DNA from: Polychytrium aggregatum
Taxonomy: Eukaryota > Chytridiomycota > Chytridiomycetes > Polychytriales
Assembly: GCF_025602895.1 (NCBI RefSeq)
Contig: NW_026516265.1
Span: forward strand, 124,001-188,000
Direction: 5' to 3'
DNA length: 64,000 nt
The notes under the pieces are model-generated. The model saw only the letters and a program-made list of their open reading frames with translations, did no database searches and was not told the origin of the DNA. Numbering within the stretch: position 1 is the stretch's first letter; the number at the start of each line of letters is the position of its first letter. Below, piece after piece: positions 1-10,269 of the stretch. Both the position numbers and the translations under genes were made by a program.

Positions 1-736
1 CATTCCCTTTTGCATCTACGAGATGTTGTTGGTAAATTTACCTTTTGCTGCTTGGCGTTGGAAAAGATATCGGCTTCGTAGACCTTTGCAGCGTCCTGGA
101 GTCGCTCCTGAGTGTTTTTGGGGTCGTTGCTCAGTGATTTGAGGACTTCCATGCTGTTGAGCAAGAAAGCAAAAAGAGAACGAAAGAAACAGTTGGCGGG
201 TCAGTCTCGGAAGCGTACACAATTCATGAAATCGCAAATCCATTCGAGAGTGGTGGCATGCGACTCACAGCAACATTACTGCTTGACGACGATCGTCATC
301 TGTTATTTGGGTCGGATTGGCCTTGTTGAGCTGCTGCTGTTGCTGAAGTTGCTGCTGTTGCTGCTGAAGCAGCTGCAGCGCTTGTTGTTGGAGCTGCTGA
401 GGCTGCAACTGTTGCTTTTGTTGCTGCTGTTGTTGATGCTGCTGAAGTTGCTGCTGCTGCTGCTGGAGGAGCTGCAGCGCTTGTTGTTGTTGATGTTGCA
501 ATTTCTGTGCGCTTTGCTGAATCTGTAGCTGCTGTTGTTGCTGTTGCTGCTGCTGTTGTTGCTGCTGTTGTTGCTGCTGTTGTTGCTGCTGTTGTTGCTG
601 GATTTTTTGAATTTGCTGGAGCTTCTGCAACTGAGCAAATGCTTGCGATGACTGCTGAGGCGAAATCTGGGGAAAGGCGCGCTGAGGATCCAGTTTCTCG
701 GACTGGCTGGAGAGTTGTTGCTGCTGCTGCTGCTGT

Positions 737-768
<32 letters not shown>

Positions 769-970
769 TTGTTGTTGTTGCTGAAGGAGTTGCAATGTCT
801 GTTGCGTTTGCTGCGCTTGGGTCAGTTGCAGCTGCTGCTGCTGCAGGGCAAGCTGGATCTGCTGATTCTGCTGATTCTGCTGGGTTTGGCTCTGTTGGGC
901 TTGCAGGCGGAGAAGGGTCTCAATATGGGCTTTGGTGAGCTGCTGCTGCTGTTGTTGTTGTTGCTGCTGC

Positions 971-1041
<71 letters not shown>

Positions 1042-1297
1042 TTGCTGCTGCTGGCGTTGCAAGACTCTCATGATATTTTCATTTGAATTAGCAACAGGCG
1101 AGTTGAATTGTCCAAGCGCCTGATTTGCTGGAGCTTGGCCGATGATCTGATGGCCTTGCTGTGCGATAGGCAGTGAGCCGAGCATAACACTAGAGCTGAG
1201 CTGCGCCAGCTGCTGGCTGGTAAGTTGGGACAAAACCGAGCCATTTGTGGCCTGGCCCTGCAGCCCTAGCTGGAGAGGCGAGTTTTGTTGCTGCTGT

Positions 1298-1359
<62 letters not shown>

Positions 1360-1608
1360 TTGCAACTGTGACGAGGAACCAAAGGTCAAGGCAGCGAGCA
1401 ATTGTGAATAACACGTCCTGAATGATCGCATATCTACAGGGGACTCTCCGAACAGAGCTGTGTCTGCAGTGGACACGACAGCGTCGGCATTCGGCAAGAG
1501 CACCAGGCTCGAGGAAAAGAGAGGCTCGCAGGGTTGCCGTAGGGGGGGAGCGGACGGCGACAGATTCCCCACCTGGCCGAGGAGGATGCTGGCCACCAGA
1601 GGATTCAT
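1..1608 (-). CDS. Mediator tail subunit Med15/Gal11-like, Gln-rich (partial)
   Basis: The gene runs off the left edge. A frame from 1608 to 269 holds at least four very long CAG/CAA tracts (poly-Gln) separated by short spacers. A strong GTGAGT donor follows at 268 and an acceptor at 154, and the next exon 153-42 reads MEVLKSLSNDPKNTQERL and then AAKVYEADIFSNAKQQK. That helical stretch, DDDRRQAVMLL included, resembles the KIX domain of fungal Gal11/Med15 (repeated small-hydrophobic pattern, KxYEAxIF), which binds activators in the Mediator tail. A donor follows at 41. The true start is unknown; an acceptor near 1376 could mean residues 1-75 of the long frame are not coding. In Gal11 the KIX lies N-terminal of the Gln tracts, here it follows them, so the assignment is tentative. 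Confidence 0.45.
300..1370. repeat. CAG/CTG trinucleotide tracts
   Basis: Blocks of CTG/TTG (CAG/CAA on the minus strand) lie at about 330-600, 715-785, 830-850, 940-1055 and 1285-1365. They are mixed CAG and CAA and in frame with the minus-strand gene. They create long Leu, Ala and Cys shadow frames on the plus strand that are not genes. Confidence 0.9.
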
Positions 1609-2414
1609 TGCTGGGTACAGTCAAGCACACCCGGGCACGGGCCTGAGTGAGCAGTGGATTTCTGTGTTCTGGGTTTGGGGCTCGGCGAAAGACAAGCGGC
1701 GCTGCTGAGGATGGATGTCTGCTCGGATCGGGCGTCTGCTTGAATCGGGCTGATCGAAAGAGCAGCCGCCCAGCCCAGCCCAGCCCAACCCGGCCAGAAG
1801 ACGCTTGGCGCACGAAAGAAGCCGGTCACGTGGACGGCCCCGCCATTCGTCCCGGACAACGACCGCGCCACCAAGGACGGCCTGCACGACAGCGATGATA
1901 CCGCACCACCAGGGTATGCGAGTGGTGCAAATGGTGCAAATGGTGCGAGTGGTGCAAATGGTGCAAATGGTGCGGACCAAGCATGGCACACGCAACAGTG
2001 CCCGGCAGCGATTGGAGCTGATACCCTCGGTATGTCCCGCGAATGTCGCCCGCGCTTCTGGTATATTCCCACGCCGGTACTCCGGCATTCGGCTGGCGGC
2101 GGTTGCAGACATCACTTGCCTTTGGCCCGCCCAAGCAGCGCTGTGTCATGCACTCAGCCCCGCTCGATATCGTTGCTGGTGGTCTCGCCCAGTACTGCCA
2201 GTTCCGCCTGTTCCCACGGACCGGCGCCGTGTTTTGCTGCGACGCGGCACCGTGGTACCGTGCGACGCTGTGTCTGCACACCCCGCGCAACGTGTCTTCC
2301 AGGCGCGCGAGCCCACGGGCGCATCCTGGTCTTCTGCGCTGGTTGCACCCACGGCGGCCTCTGCCTGCATCTCGCCCAAGGCCATCGTCGTCTGCGCCCA
2401 CCGCTGTCGCCGAG
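1609..2414. other. Intergenic, divergent promoters; 9-bp tandem repeats
   Basis: No supported gene. It separates the Med15-like gene (minus) from transporter A (plus), so it should hold both promoters. Positions 1922-1975 carry about six imperfect tandem copies of a 9-bp unit (GGTGCAAAT/GGTGCGAGT). A run of CCCAGCCCAGCCCAGCC lies at 1769-1787. Confidence 0.6.
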
Positions 2415-5400
2415 ATGGCCACCAACGCCAGCAGCGGCCCCGTCAGGCGAAACACCACACTCAAAATCGTGAGTGCGTCGGCCCCTGGATGAGCCCGCCT
2501 GGGTGCGCCGGCTCTCGGCTCGTTCGGCCGTGCATTTGCTGGAAGCCAGGGGCTTTCGCCCTGCCATCTGGCTCTCTGGCTCTTTGACGTCGCTCTGCTT
2601 CCCTCCCGCTTGCCCCTACCGATCCGCTGATCCGCTGATCCGCTGATCCTGCTTGCCGACACAGCTCCAATCGACCAAAAATATCGGCTTTGCAGCTGGA
2701 ATATGCTTTCTCATCAACGGAATGACTGGCCCCGGCTTGGTTCAGACCACAGCCATGTACCAGAGCGCCGGGTGGATCCTGCCCACGTTCTGCTACATCC
2801 TGTTTGCTGTTGTCTCGGGCATGTCGGTGCTGTTCATCATGGAGGCGATGCAGAAAATCCCCGGCAACAAGCACTTCCAGGGCGTTGTCGAGTACGCCAC
2901 GCTCTTCAACTTCTACTTTGACAAACCTCTACACATAACGAGCCAGTTCCTGCTCTACGGCGCCCTCATGTCGAACGCCGTCCAATGTATTGTCCTTGTT
3001 GCTCAGGTAAAGCCAGTCCACGGCGCTGCGGCCCCATTGGCCCACCGGTTCAGTTTGCTGCAGCGGCAGAGCCATGCTGTATGACATGTACCTGCCATTT
3101 GGTTCGAATAGCCAGATCTAATCATGAGTTGTTGGATCCTCTGGTTTCCGACATCCTCTTGGCAGAGCATCGACAACATGCTCGTCGACATTTTCAAGTT
3201 TTCTTGGGGCGTCTCTTGGTCCCTCAAGTCCATCGTGGTTCACCAGAGCGGACAGGGCCCATCTCCGTTCAATGACTATATGATCCTTACTCTGGGGTTG
3301 CTGGTGGGTGTCCTCACGGTCGCTATCCCACGAGCAGCGGACTGAATGCCTTGCCATGCGATGCAGCATGAGGTGCTGTGGACGGTTTGCGGGGAGTATG
3401 CCCAACCAAGGTCACCTCCTAGGGCCGAGCCGGCCGGACGACACCCGCTTACTTTGAACTCGTCCGCAGGTTGTCTTGGCATTCACGATTCCCTTTCTTT
3501 TCTTGTCCCTCGGAGACAACATCAATCTGCAATTTGGTACGGCCTGGGACACGCGATGCATCTATCCTAGAGCCTTGTCCGGGCTGATCCCATCGCAGCC
3601 CGCCGCTAACCACCATCCGTATCCACGTGTGTCAGTCTTTGCCATCCTCAGTGGCGTGATCGTCCTGGTCTGGCTTGGACTCAGTGCCAGGATGATTGTA
3701 CTCCGGGGCTTCGAGCAGCAACTCGAGCAAAACGTGCCTCTCTTCAGCTTGTCTGGCGTCGGAAATGTGATGGGTCCTGTGCTGCTCAATCTGGCTTTCA
3801 CGCAAGTCGTGCCCTCCTGGGTGAATCTGAAGGTATGCATGGCCTCTGTAGCAAAGTGGGGCAATCCAATCGATTACTGCTCGGTTCCTTGATTTGTTCT
3901 GACGACCAATTCTCGGACTGCCACACAGCGCGCCGATGTCAAGCCCCACACGACCATCACCACGTCACTGTACATCGCCACGGCCCTGTATATCTTGGTT
4001 GGATTTTTCCGTAAGCTAGTCAAGATCGCGCCTCGCTTGTTTGGCAGCCTGATATCATATCCCCTACAGCCACGCGCGAACCACACGCTCGACCTACCCA
4101 CGCTATCAAGCGATCTGCGGCAGCTGGCCGCCGATCCTACATATCAGTCGGAGCTAACATCGGTGCTCTTTTTTCTCCGTATCCCGCAGCCGCGGTCGCC
4201 TTCAGCAATGTCTCCGACTCGATTATCCCGCCGCTGACGACTCCTCAGCCTGGATTTCCGGCCTCGGCTGTGATCGCCAAGATCAGCGCATATGCATACA
4301 CCTTGATTATGCTCTTGCCGGGTATCCCCGTGTTCATGGTTGTGCAGTACGATAATTTTTGCCAGAATCAAATCATGGGAAAGAGTAAGTAGCTCGTGGG
4401 CACAGATACCTGCCGTGCACAGCATCCGATCCAGATCAGCGCAGCCCGACGCAGTCCTATTTCAGTCCGATCTCATCCTTGGACTAACACCCACCTTGAC
4501 TCATGCAGCACTCTCTGGATTCATGTGCTTTGTGCTTCCGTGGATCGCTGTCGCTGCAATCCCGCTCCAGACAAGCGGCGTGATCTTCGGGCTGTTCCTG
4601 AACTGGACTTCGGCCATTTTCGTCAGTGCAGCAAACTTTATCCTTCCGTTTCTTGTGTATCTCCGATGCCATCAGTTCCGCAAGAAATACGAAGAGTCTC
4701 GAGGTAGTTTTAGCCGTGATGCGTGGGGTCATCTGGCGCGAACGATCATCTGAAGCATCTGACTGGGATGTTATCTGCGCGCGTCCTCCGAATCGGTTGA
4801 TACCCACCAGCCTTGGAGAGAAAACACTGACTTGAATGCGAATCGATCTAACTTTCTGGTATACCAATGGCGTTGCTTCTCTGCAACCTAGAGCTGACCC
4901 CGAACCAGAGGGCATTGCTCCGAGTCGTTCATCAAAACTCAAAGGTCATTACCGACCGTCTTGACCAAATCGATCATTTGCTCCAACCCGGCCAGTTTGG
5001 CACAGCCCCGCGAGGTGACCACCCCGACGATGATAAGACTCAAGTTGAGTCCGAGGAGCCCAAGCCTGTTGAGACCTCGCCACACAAGCCCTCGGTCCCT
5101 GGCTTGCCCAGGTTTGTGGAACGAACAATGACCTTTGGCGACGACAGCTCCATTCAAGGCACATACCAGCGAGCCGACGATAGCCATGCGCCTGCGATCC
5201 CATTCAAAGAGTGGGGCCATGCCCACGGCTCAGATCCTCACCTCCCGTCGACCCTGGGCCCCTCTGCTGCCCTGACGGCGCCTCGGTCGATCCTGAGTCG
5301 CACACCCAGTCCTGGACCTCGCTTCGAGCATACCGATACTCGGTCCAATGCCAGTGCGTCGGAGAGCCCCGTGTTGACATCCCTGCGCTTCAGTGAGCCT

Positions 5401-6087
5401 GTTCGCGATGCTGCAACAAGCAGCACCGACGTCCCCGCTCGAAATCTTTCGTCGTCGCTTGCTATCGCCTCGTCCTACAAGCGCCCACAGCAATCCTACT
5501 CTGTTGATGCCGGCACTCTGCGCAGCCTCCTTGACCTCAATCTCGACGAGGTGGCCGGCAACGTCAACACCACTTATGTGACCCGAAAACGTCTCACGGT
5601 GAAGCGCTCCAGCAAAAACCCGGCCAGACGATCGACTGGCAGGGGCCGTGACGAGGAACAGCCTGACGAGCCGGAACCTGTCGCGCTCGTGTCCGTCGAG
5701 TCCATCGAGCAGCAGCCCGCGGAGGCAGGCAACACCGATGCCACATTGACCGCCAACGCTGTTGAGACGGTCAAGATTCAGTTCGAAGACGGCGAAGCCC
5801 TCAACGAAACCAGCGGCGGAAAGTCGCTGTTCCGTCCGGAGATAACTGCCCAGGGTCAGTCTGCCCTCAATAGTTCAAGACCACAAGATATCAAGAACAT
5901 TACCCTGGGCCGCCACCCAGAGTTCCGCTCCCCATTCTTCCGCGCTGTTCCCGAACACAAGTACATACAGTCCGACCGTGTTGCGATCGGGTTCATGGTC
6001 TTTTCGATCCTGGTTTCGCTCGCCAATCTCTGCTTTGTCATTCAGCAGACCATCCAGACTTTTACCTCGCCTCGGCCGTCCAATTGA
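2415..6087 (+). CDS. Multipass amino-acid-transporter-like membrane protein A
   Basis: Nine exons close in phase: 2415-2468, 2665-3006, 3166-3303, 3470-3536, 3636-3832, 3929-4010, 4190-4384, 4509-4703, 4892-6087, giving about 821 aa. The start is MATNASSGPVRRNTTLKI, then KNIGFAAGICFLINGMTGPG, a Gly-rich first membrane segment like those of AAAP/SLC36-38 amino acid transporters. About ten hydrophobic segments follow up to exon 8. Then comes a long polar Ser/Pro-rich tail (about 370 aa) ending in one more membrane segment (VAIGFMVFSILVSLANL). Family assignment rests on overall pattern only. It is the upstream member of a tandem pair with the gene at 10270-13979; intron positions and phases match almost completely. 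Transported substrate unknown. Confidence 0.8.
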
Positions 6088-6462
6088 TTCACTCGGCCCT
6101 GCGAGGGTGATTGCCCGCACCTGTTACTTGTCCCTGATGTTGTCACTGGCTATACTGCTCTTTCTCTCTTTCTCTTTCCCTCTGTCTATTGCTCTGTCAT
6201 ATCTAGAACCCGTCTTTGGTTTGTTGCTTGTTGCCACTTGTCGTCGTCGTGCCCGTCTCATTTGGTCCTGTTTTCGAAGCGTTCACTTGTTGTGCCTCGG
6301 TTGTTTCATTCCTCAAGTACAGCCTGGTCGCCGTCCTTTCGTATATTTGCTCAGTCCGTCGTGCTATGAGGCCGGTGTTGCTGCGTCGGGCTGCATGTCC
6401 GTTCTGTTCCAACGTTGCATCGTTCTGCATAACGACACGAACAAAGCGGTGCGTATCCATTA
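6088..6462. other. 3' flank of transporter A up to the transposon
   Basis: No gene seen. Pyrimidine-rich 3' UTR-like sequence (TCTCTTTCTCTTTCC near 6165) lies between the transporter stop and the left end of the Fanzor transposon. Confidence 0.5.
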
Positions 6463-6491
6463 CGGGCGATCCAATAAAAAACGGGACACCC
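6463..6491 (+). repeat. Left terminal inverted repeat of the Fanzor transposon
   Basis: Follows a TA at 6461-6462. It aligns without gaps to the reverse complement of 10065-10093 and to the left end of the copy at 60600; the most conserved part is ACGGGACAC. Confidence 0.8.
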
Positions 6492-6545
6492 AGGTTTTGA
6501 CCATTGATCGAATATTTTGTTACCCAATGTTATCGCGCGCTGGCC

Positions 6546-7352
6546 ATGACCATTCGCCACACATCCGACTTTCGCACCGCCGCATTGCGATGCTACGCCC
6601 TCATCCATAGCCTGCGTAAGGTCGCCTCCATATTCAGTGTATCCAAGAGCACCATCCATCGATGGCACCGAGGATGCAAGCTGGATGACCCATCCCGAGT
6701 CCCAGCTCGCAGATCCACTTTCTTCGAGCAGGCATGTCCAGTCATTCGCACCCTGATTGAACAGGACCCGTTCCAGACTGGTCCTGTGCTGCGATGCAAG
6801 CTCGAGTCCATCCTCCAGAGGAAAGTTTCACTCTCACTCTGCCACACTGCCATCCACCGAGCAGGTCTCTCACACAAGAGGGCAACACACCTCTACAAGT
6901 CCAAGCGACTGGATGAGCGAGTGGCACAGTTCAGGGACCAGGTCCGCTCCATTGACCCGCGGCGATTCGTTTTTGTCGACGAGACAGGGATCAGGAGATC
7001 CATTTTCCCTCTCTACGGATACTCACCGAGGGGTGCTCCGCTTCGCCAGCGCAATCACATGAAGCACAAGTCTGTCTCGGCTGCATTTGCCATCAACCAC
7101 TCTGGTGTGCTGCATCGCATGTACATCCCCACATCATTCAAGACACACTCGATGGTCGAGTTCTTTGAGCGAGCGAGCTTCCCAGACGACTCTGTGGTTG
7201 TGATGGACAATGTCAGCATGCACAAGACAAGGGCTGTCCTGGACTGCATCGATCGCCGAGGATGGTCAGTGATCTTCACCCCACCTGCTTCACCCGACTT
7301 CAATCCCATCGAGAACTTCTTTGGGGTTGAGTCCCCACCGATTTGGGGTTGA
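6546..7352 (+). CDS. Tc1/mariner (IS630-like) DD34E transposase, C-terminally truncated
   Basis: Cut-and-paste transposase. The first ATG consistent with the family is at 6546 (MTIRHTSDFR); the frame is open upstream to 6504. Residues about 8-45 form the helix-turn-helix (SLRKVASIFSVSKSTIHRWH). The catalytic triad is visible: D in FVFVDETGIRRS, D in VVMDNVSMHK and E in SPDFNPIENFF, with exactly 34 residues between the second D and the E. Straight after IENFF the frame runs into the triplicate GGGG-hairpin repeat and stops at 7352, so the C-terminal tail of about 40 aa that usually follows the Glu is missing. The catalytic core is intact, but activity is doubtful. A remnant of a related transposase N-terminus lies near 39.0 kb on the minus strand. 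Confidence 0.88.
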   Translation: MTIRHTSDFRTAALRCYALIHSLRKVASIFSVSKSTIHRWHRGCKLDDPSRVPARRSTFFEQACPVIRTLIEQDPFQTGPVLRCKLESILQRKVSLSLCHTAIHRAGLSHKRATHLYKSKRLDERVAQFRDQVRSIDPRRFVFVDETGIRRSIFPLYGYSPRGAPLRQRNHMKHKSVSAAFAINHSGVLHRMYIPTSFKTHSMVEFFERASFPDDSVVVMDNVSMHKTRAVLDCIDRRGWSVIFTPPASPDFNPIENFFGVESPPIWG

Positions 7353-7380
7353 GTCCCCATCATTTTGGGGTTTAGTCCCC
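7321..7380 (+). repeat. Three 22-bp-period hairpin repeats
   Basis: TTGGGGTTGAGTCCCC at 7321-7336 and 7343-7358, and TTGGGGTTTAGTCCCC at 7365-7380: an exact 22-bp period. Each unit can form a GGGG/CCCC stem. The array marks the junction where transposase similarity ends and the Fanzor segment begins. Confidence 0.9.
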
Positions 7381-7488
7381 CAATCAAGCCGCCATTTTCG
7401 CGTTCACATCCCTGGCTTGAACCTCTCGGCGATTTTTGAACAGGTCGCTTCCCCAACCAGCCCGCGCAGACGGGCTCCTGCTCTCGGG

Positions 7489-7495
7489 TATAAAT
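7489..7495 (+). promoter_or_regulatory. TATA box upstream of the Fanzor ORF
   Basis: TATAAAT in the context CGGGTATAAATG, 128 bp upstream of the Fanzor ATG at 7623 and inside the transposon, so Fanzor probably has its own promoter. Confidence 0.5.
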
Positions 7496-7622
7496 GTCCC
7501 ACCTTCGTCCTGCTGCTTTCTTCCCTCATCTCGCCTTGATCTGATCATTCGCGCCATTGTACGATAAAAAAGTCTCTGCTCTGACCAGTACCACTGGCAG
7601 GCACCCAGCATTCTCTGCCCCC

Positions 7623-9995
7623 ATGCCTCCGAAGCGCAAGGGTGCCGGTGATGGCCAGCCTCGGCCACCCAGGCCCAAGAAAGCCAAGTCACAGTCGGAG
7701 CCTGTCTCTGGTTCGTATTCTGATCTCACGCATGCTTGTTCATCTGTTGCTCCGTCGCTCACCACCACTGCTTCTGCAGATCCAATGGATGTCGATCCCA
7801 CCGAGCCTGGTCCATCTACTTCCTCGAGTACCGGCAAGCGATGTCGCCAGTGCGATGGCACCGATCACGAACGCTGCAACACTAGCAAGTGTCCCAAATA
7901 CCGGCCCCTCAAGAGTTCTGTCGTCCCACTCGTGGATGGAAGGTCATCCGCCCCTCAGTTCAGCTGCTTCAAGCAGACGATAGATGGCTGTTGTCTCAAT
8001 CCCGCTCTCCGCGACAAGATCCAGGCCACCGTCGAGGCCATGACCCAGATCCAGTTCGAGGCATCCAGGCTGCTCAACCTGCACATCCTCCGGTGCATCG
8101 AGCAGGATCTTCCCGTCCCCGTCATCTCCAAGTCCACCCCTGCTTTCATCCGCCAGTGCTTTAAGATCGTCCAGGCCGGTGCCCTCTCCCCGACCGGGGA
8201 CAATGAGAAATACAACGAGCATCTGGTCGCTTCCTTTGGCATCTACCAGACCACTCGGCACGCAGACCTGCCTCCGGCCCCTCGTCTGCCTGATGGTGCT
8301 CACAGTCAGCTTCTCACCCTGGCTGTCAATGCCTATGCTACCAACTGCACCACCCACCTCGACCTGGCCTACTGGCGACTCCTTCGCCGCTTCTGCGCTG
8401 CTGTCTTCCCAGCCAACAAGCACAAGCACGAAGCCATCGAGGCCTGTCTCGAGCTCTTCGAGAAACCAGGGCAAACACCACCCAAGGCCGATCTCGAGTT
8501 CCTCTATCCAGACTTTGGCCACATCCTGGACGAGTTTCGGTACAGCAACGACCAGGACCGCTTCCGGGCCCTCCATCGCCTCTCACACCATGTGAGAATC
8601 CTCGCCCGAGACAAGATGGTCGACAATGTCCACAAGTGGATCGACTGTGACATGCCCGCCCTCCGAGTCACCGAGCTGCAGCGCCAGGCCAAGCTGGACG
8701 AGCTCACTACCCAAGGCATTCCCTCCGACGACAAGAGGTTCACCACGGCCAAGTCTGAGCTCGGCACCACCAAGGCCAAGATCAACAAGCTGGCATCCAG
8801 GCTCAAGTGGGCTCTCAAGTAGCTCGCCGTCGACACTCCTCCGGCCGTGTGCACGATAGTTCCTCTATGCACAGCCAAGGCCAAGTATGTCAAGATTGAC
8901 ACGGTCACTCTTTGGCAACTCCTGGGTCCAAAGAAGCGCCTTGGACTCACCTGGGACAAGCTCAAGGAAGAAGGTGAGGACGGTGTCAACAACCAGGATC
9001 GTCTCTGGCGCAGTTGCTTCAAGCTGCGTAGTTCCCTCTTCCAAGAGCGAGACGTGAACAAGAAGCTGTTCAACTACGAGATCAGCACCGATGGCATTGG
9101 ATGCACCATCGGTCTCGTCAAGTTTGTGCGTCGAACCGATCGCTCCGAGACCATCGAGCCTCCTCCGACTGCCGAGCAGCGTATCCAGGCCCACATCGGC
9201 GACCCAGACCCCGATCGCACCACTTGGATTGGCATCGATCCTGGAGTCGGCTCCATCTTCACGGCGGTCATCCAAGCACCGGGTCACCAAGACGAGGTGG
9301 TCTCGTTCTCCAATGGTCACTATCAGCACATGTGTGGCCACAAGTCCAATACTGAGTGGCACAACACCATGAAGTATCGACTCGATATCGAGACCTGGAT
9401 GTCGACCACCCCCTCGCCCAAGGTGTCGTCCTCGGAGGCTTTCAAGGTCCATCTCACCCATGTCCTGCGACCGGAGCTGCGAGTGCAGCTCGACTTCCAC
9501 CTTGGCAAGAAGGCCCGTCACCATCGCTTCACGGGCCACAGGAGACGCCAAGTGGCCGTCGACAAGATGTGCAAGGCCGTCCTGAAGCACGCCCCGATAC
9601 GGACCGATGTGGTGATCGCCTTTGGCAATGCATCATGGCGTCAAGGCAAGGGCTATGCATCCAGCCCTCAGAGGCAGCGGTTTGCTCGGTACTTTGAGCA
9701 ATTCGAGCACCACCGACGCCGTCCCAATCACCATCATGGAAGCGTCAAGGTGGCCTCGACGAACGAGTTCAACACCTCGCAAGTGTGCTCCAAGTGCCTG
9801 GAGCCAGTTCGGTTGGAAGGACTCGATGCGCCCAGTGTTGCGAATTCCCACTTTGTCAGGAGCTGCAAGAATCCCAGCTGCCGGACAGTGTGGAATCGCG
9901 ACGTCAATGCGGCGCGCAACATGATCACAGTATGCAGGTCGATTGTGGAGACCGGAGAGCGACCGGCGGTCTTCACTCGGAGGCTGCCAAAGTGA
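7623..9995 (+). CDS. Fanzor1 RNA-guided nuclease (TnpB relative), one in-frame TAG
   Basis: Eukaryotic TnpB-like nuclease that uses an element-encoded omega RNA. The ATG at 7623 starts MPPKRKGAGDGQPRPPRPKK, a basic Pro-rich N-terminus likely to act as a nuclear localisation signal. CRQCDGTDHERCNTSKC follows (a Cys/His cluster), then a helical region. A TAG at 8820-8822 ends the first 399 codons, but the same frame then stays open to 9995 (391 more codons). The second half holds the RuvC core: WIGIDPGVG (D codon 9237-9239), VVIAFGNASW, NEFNTSQVC (E codon 9765-9767), CSKC with CKNPSC as a zinc finger, and WNRDVNAARNM (D codon 9900-9902). All three catalytic acids are present. No GT-AG intron that removes the TAG keeps the frame. 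The first half could be a separate ORF, or this is a recently inactivated copy. Confidence 0.9.
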
Positions 9996-10093
9996 TCTGA
10001 TCTATTTCTTGTGGCTTTGCTAGACGCAAGCACAGCACATACTACATGTTCATGGAAACGGCTGTGGTGTCCCGTTTTTTTCTGAATAAAGTG
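9996..10093 (+). ncRNA. Candidate Fanzor omega RNA region / right end
   Basis: About 98 bases from the Fanzor stop to the right TIR. In characterised Fanzor and TnpB systems the guide RNA scaffold is transcribed from the 3' end of the gene through the right end, so the guide is copied from the flank. Here the flank would be the sequence starting TAGTTGAATGTG, in the promoter region of transporter B. AATAAA (10085-10090) sits inside the TIR. Placement is by analogy; no RNA structure was computed. Confidence 0.35.
10065..10093 (-). repeat. Right terminal inverted repeat of the Fanzor transposon
   Basis: Contains GGTGTCCCGTTTTTTTCTG, the reverse complement of the left end core, and is followed by TA at 10094-10095. 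Confidence 0.85.
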
Positions 10094-10269
10094 TAGTTGA
10101 ATGTGCATGTCCCATCGCGCCCCATCGAAAGTCCTGTGCATCGCCACCAGGCCTGTGACAGCCAGCCCCGCTCCACCGGCCGCCCTCCGGCGCTTGTCGG
10201 ACCCGGCCAGCTCTAGCCTGATCTCGCCCATCCTCCAGCTCGCCTCCCCCTCCTCCTCGACCTCCAGCC

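Larger units (their letters stand above)
6463..10093 (+). mobile_element. Tc1/mariner-type transposon carrying a Fanzor gene
   Basis: A 3631-bp element bounded by TA dinucleotides (6461-6462 and 10094-10095). The ends are imperfect inverted repeats of about 27 bp with a shared core AAAAAACGGGACACC (left 6475-6489, its reverse complement at the right end about 10066-10081). It carries a DD34E transposase (6546-7352), a 22-bp-period triplicate hairpin (7321-7380), a TATA box (7489) and a Fanzor ORF (7623-9995). The two genes are co-oriented. Association of Fanzor1 proteins with mariner and other DNA transposons is known (Bao and Jurka). The same TIRs bound the short copy at 60600-61243. It sits between two tandem transporter paralogues without interrupting either. 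Confidence 0.88.

Noticed and set aside
112-1123. Plus-strand poly-Leu, poly-Ala and poly-Cys open frames
   Set aside because: They are shadows of the CAG/CAA tracts of the minus-strand Gln-rich gene.
3095-3125. tRNA B-box-like GGTTCGAAT
   Set aside because: Lies in a transporter intron with no A box or acceptor-stem pairing.
7557-7622. Upstream non-ATG start for Fanzor (codon TTG)
   Set aside because: The ATG at 7623 gives a plausible nuclear N-terminus and follows the TATA box at a normal distance.
8807-8874. Intron explanation for the Fanzor TAG
   Set aside because: Candidate GT donors at 8807 and 8819 with AG ends at 8859, 8874, 8879 or 8886 all shift the frame.
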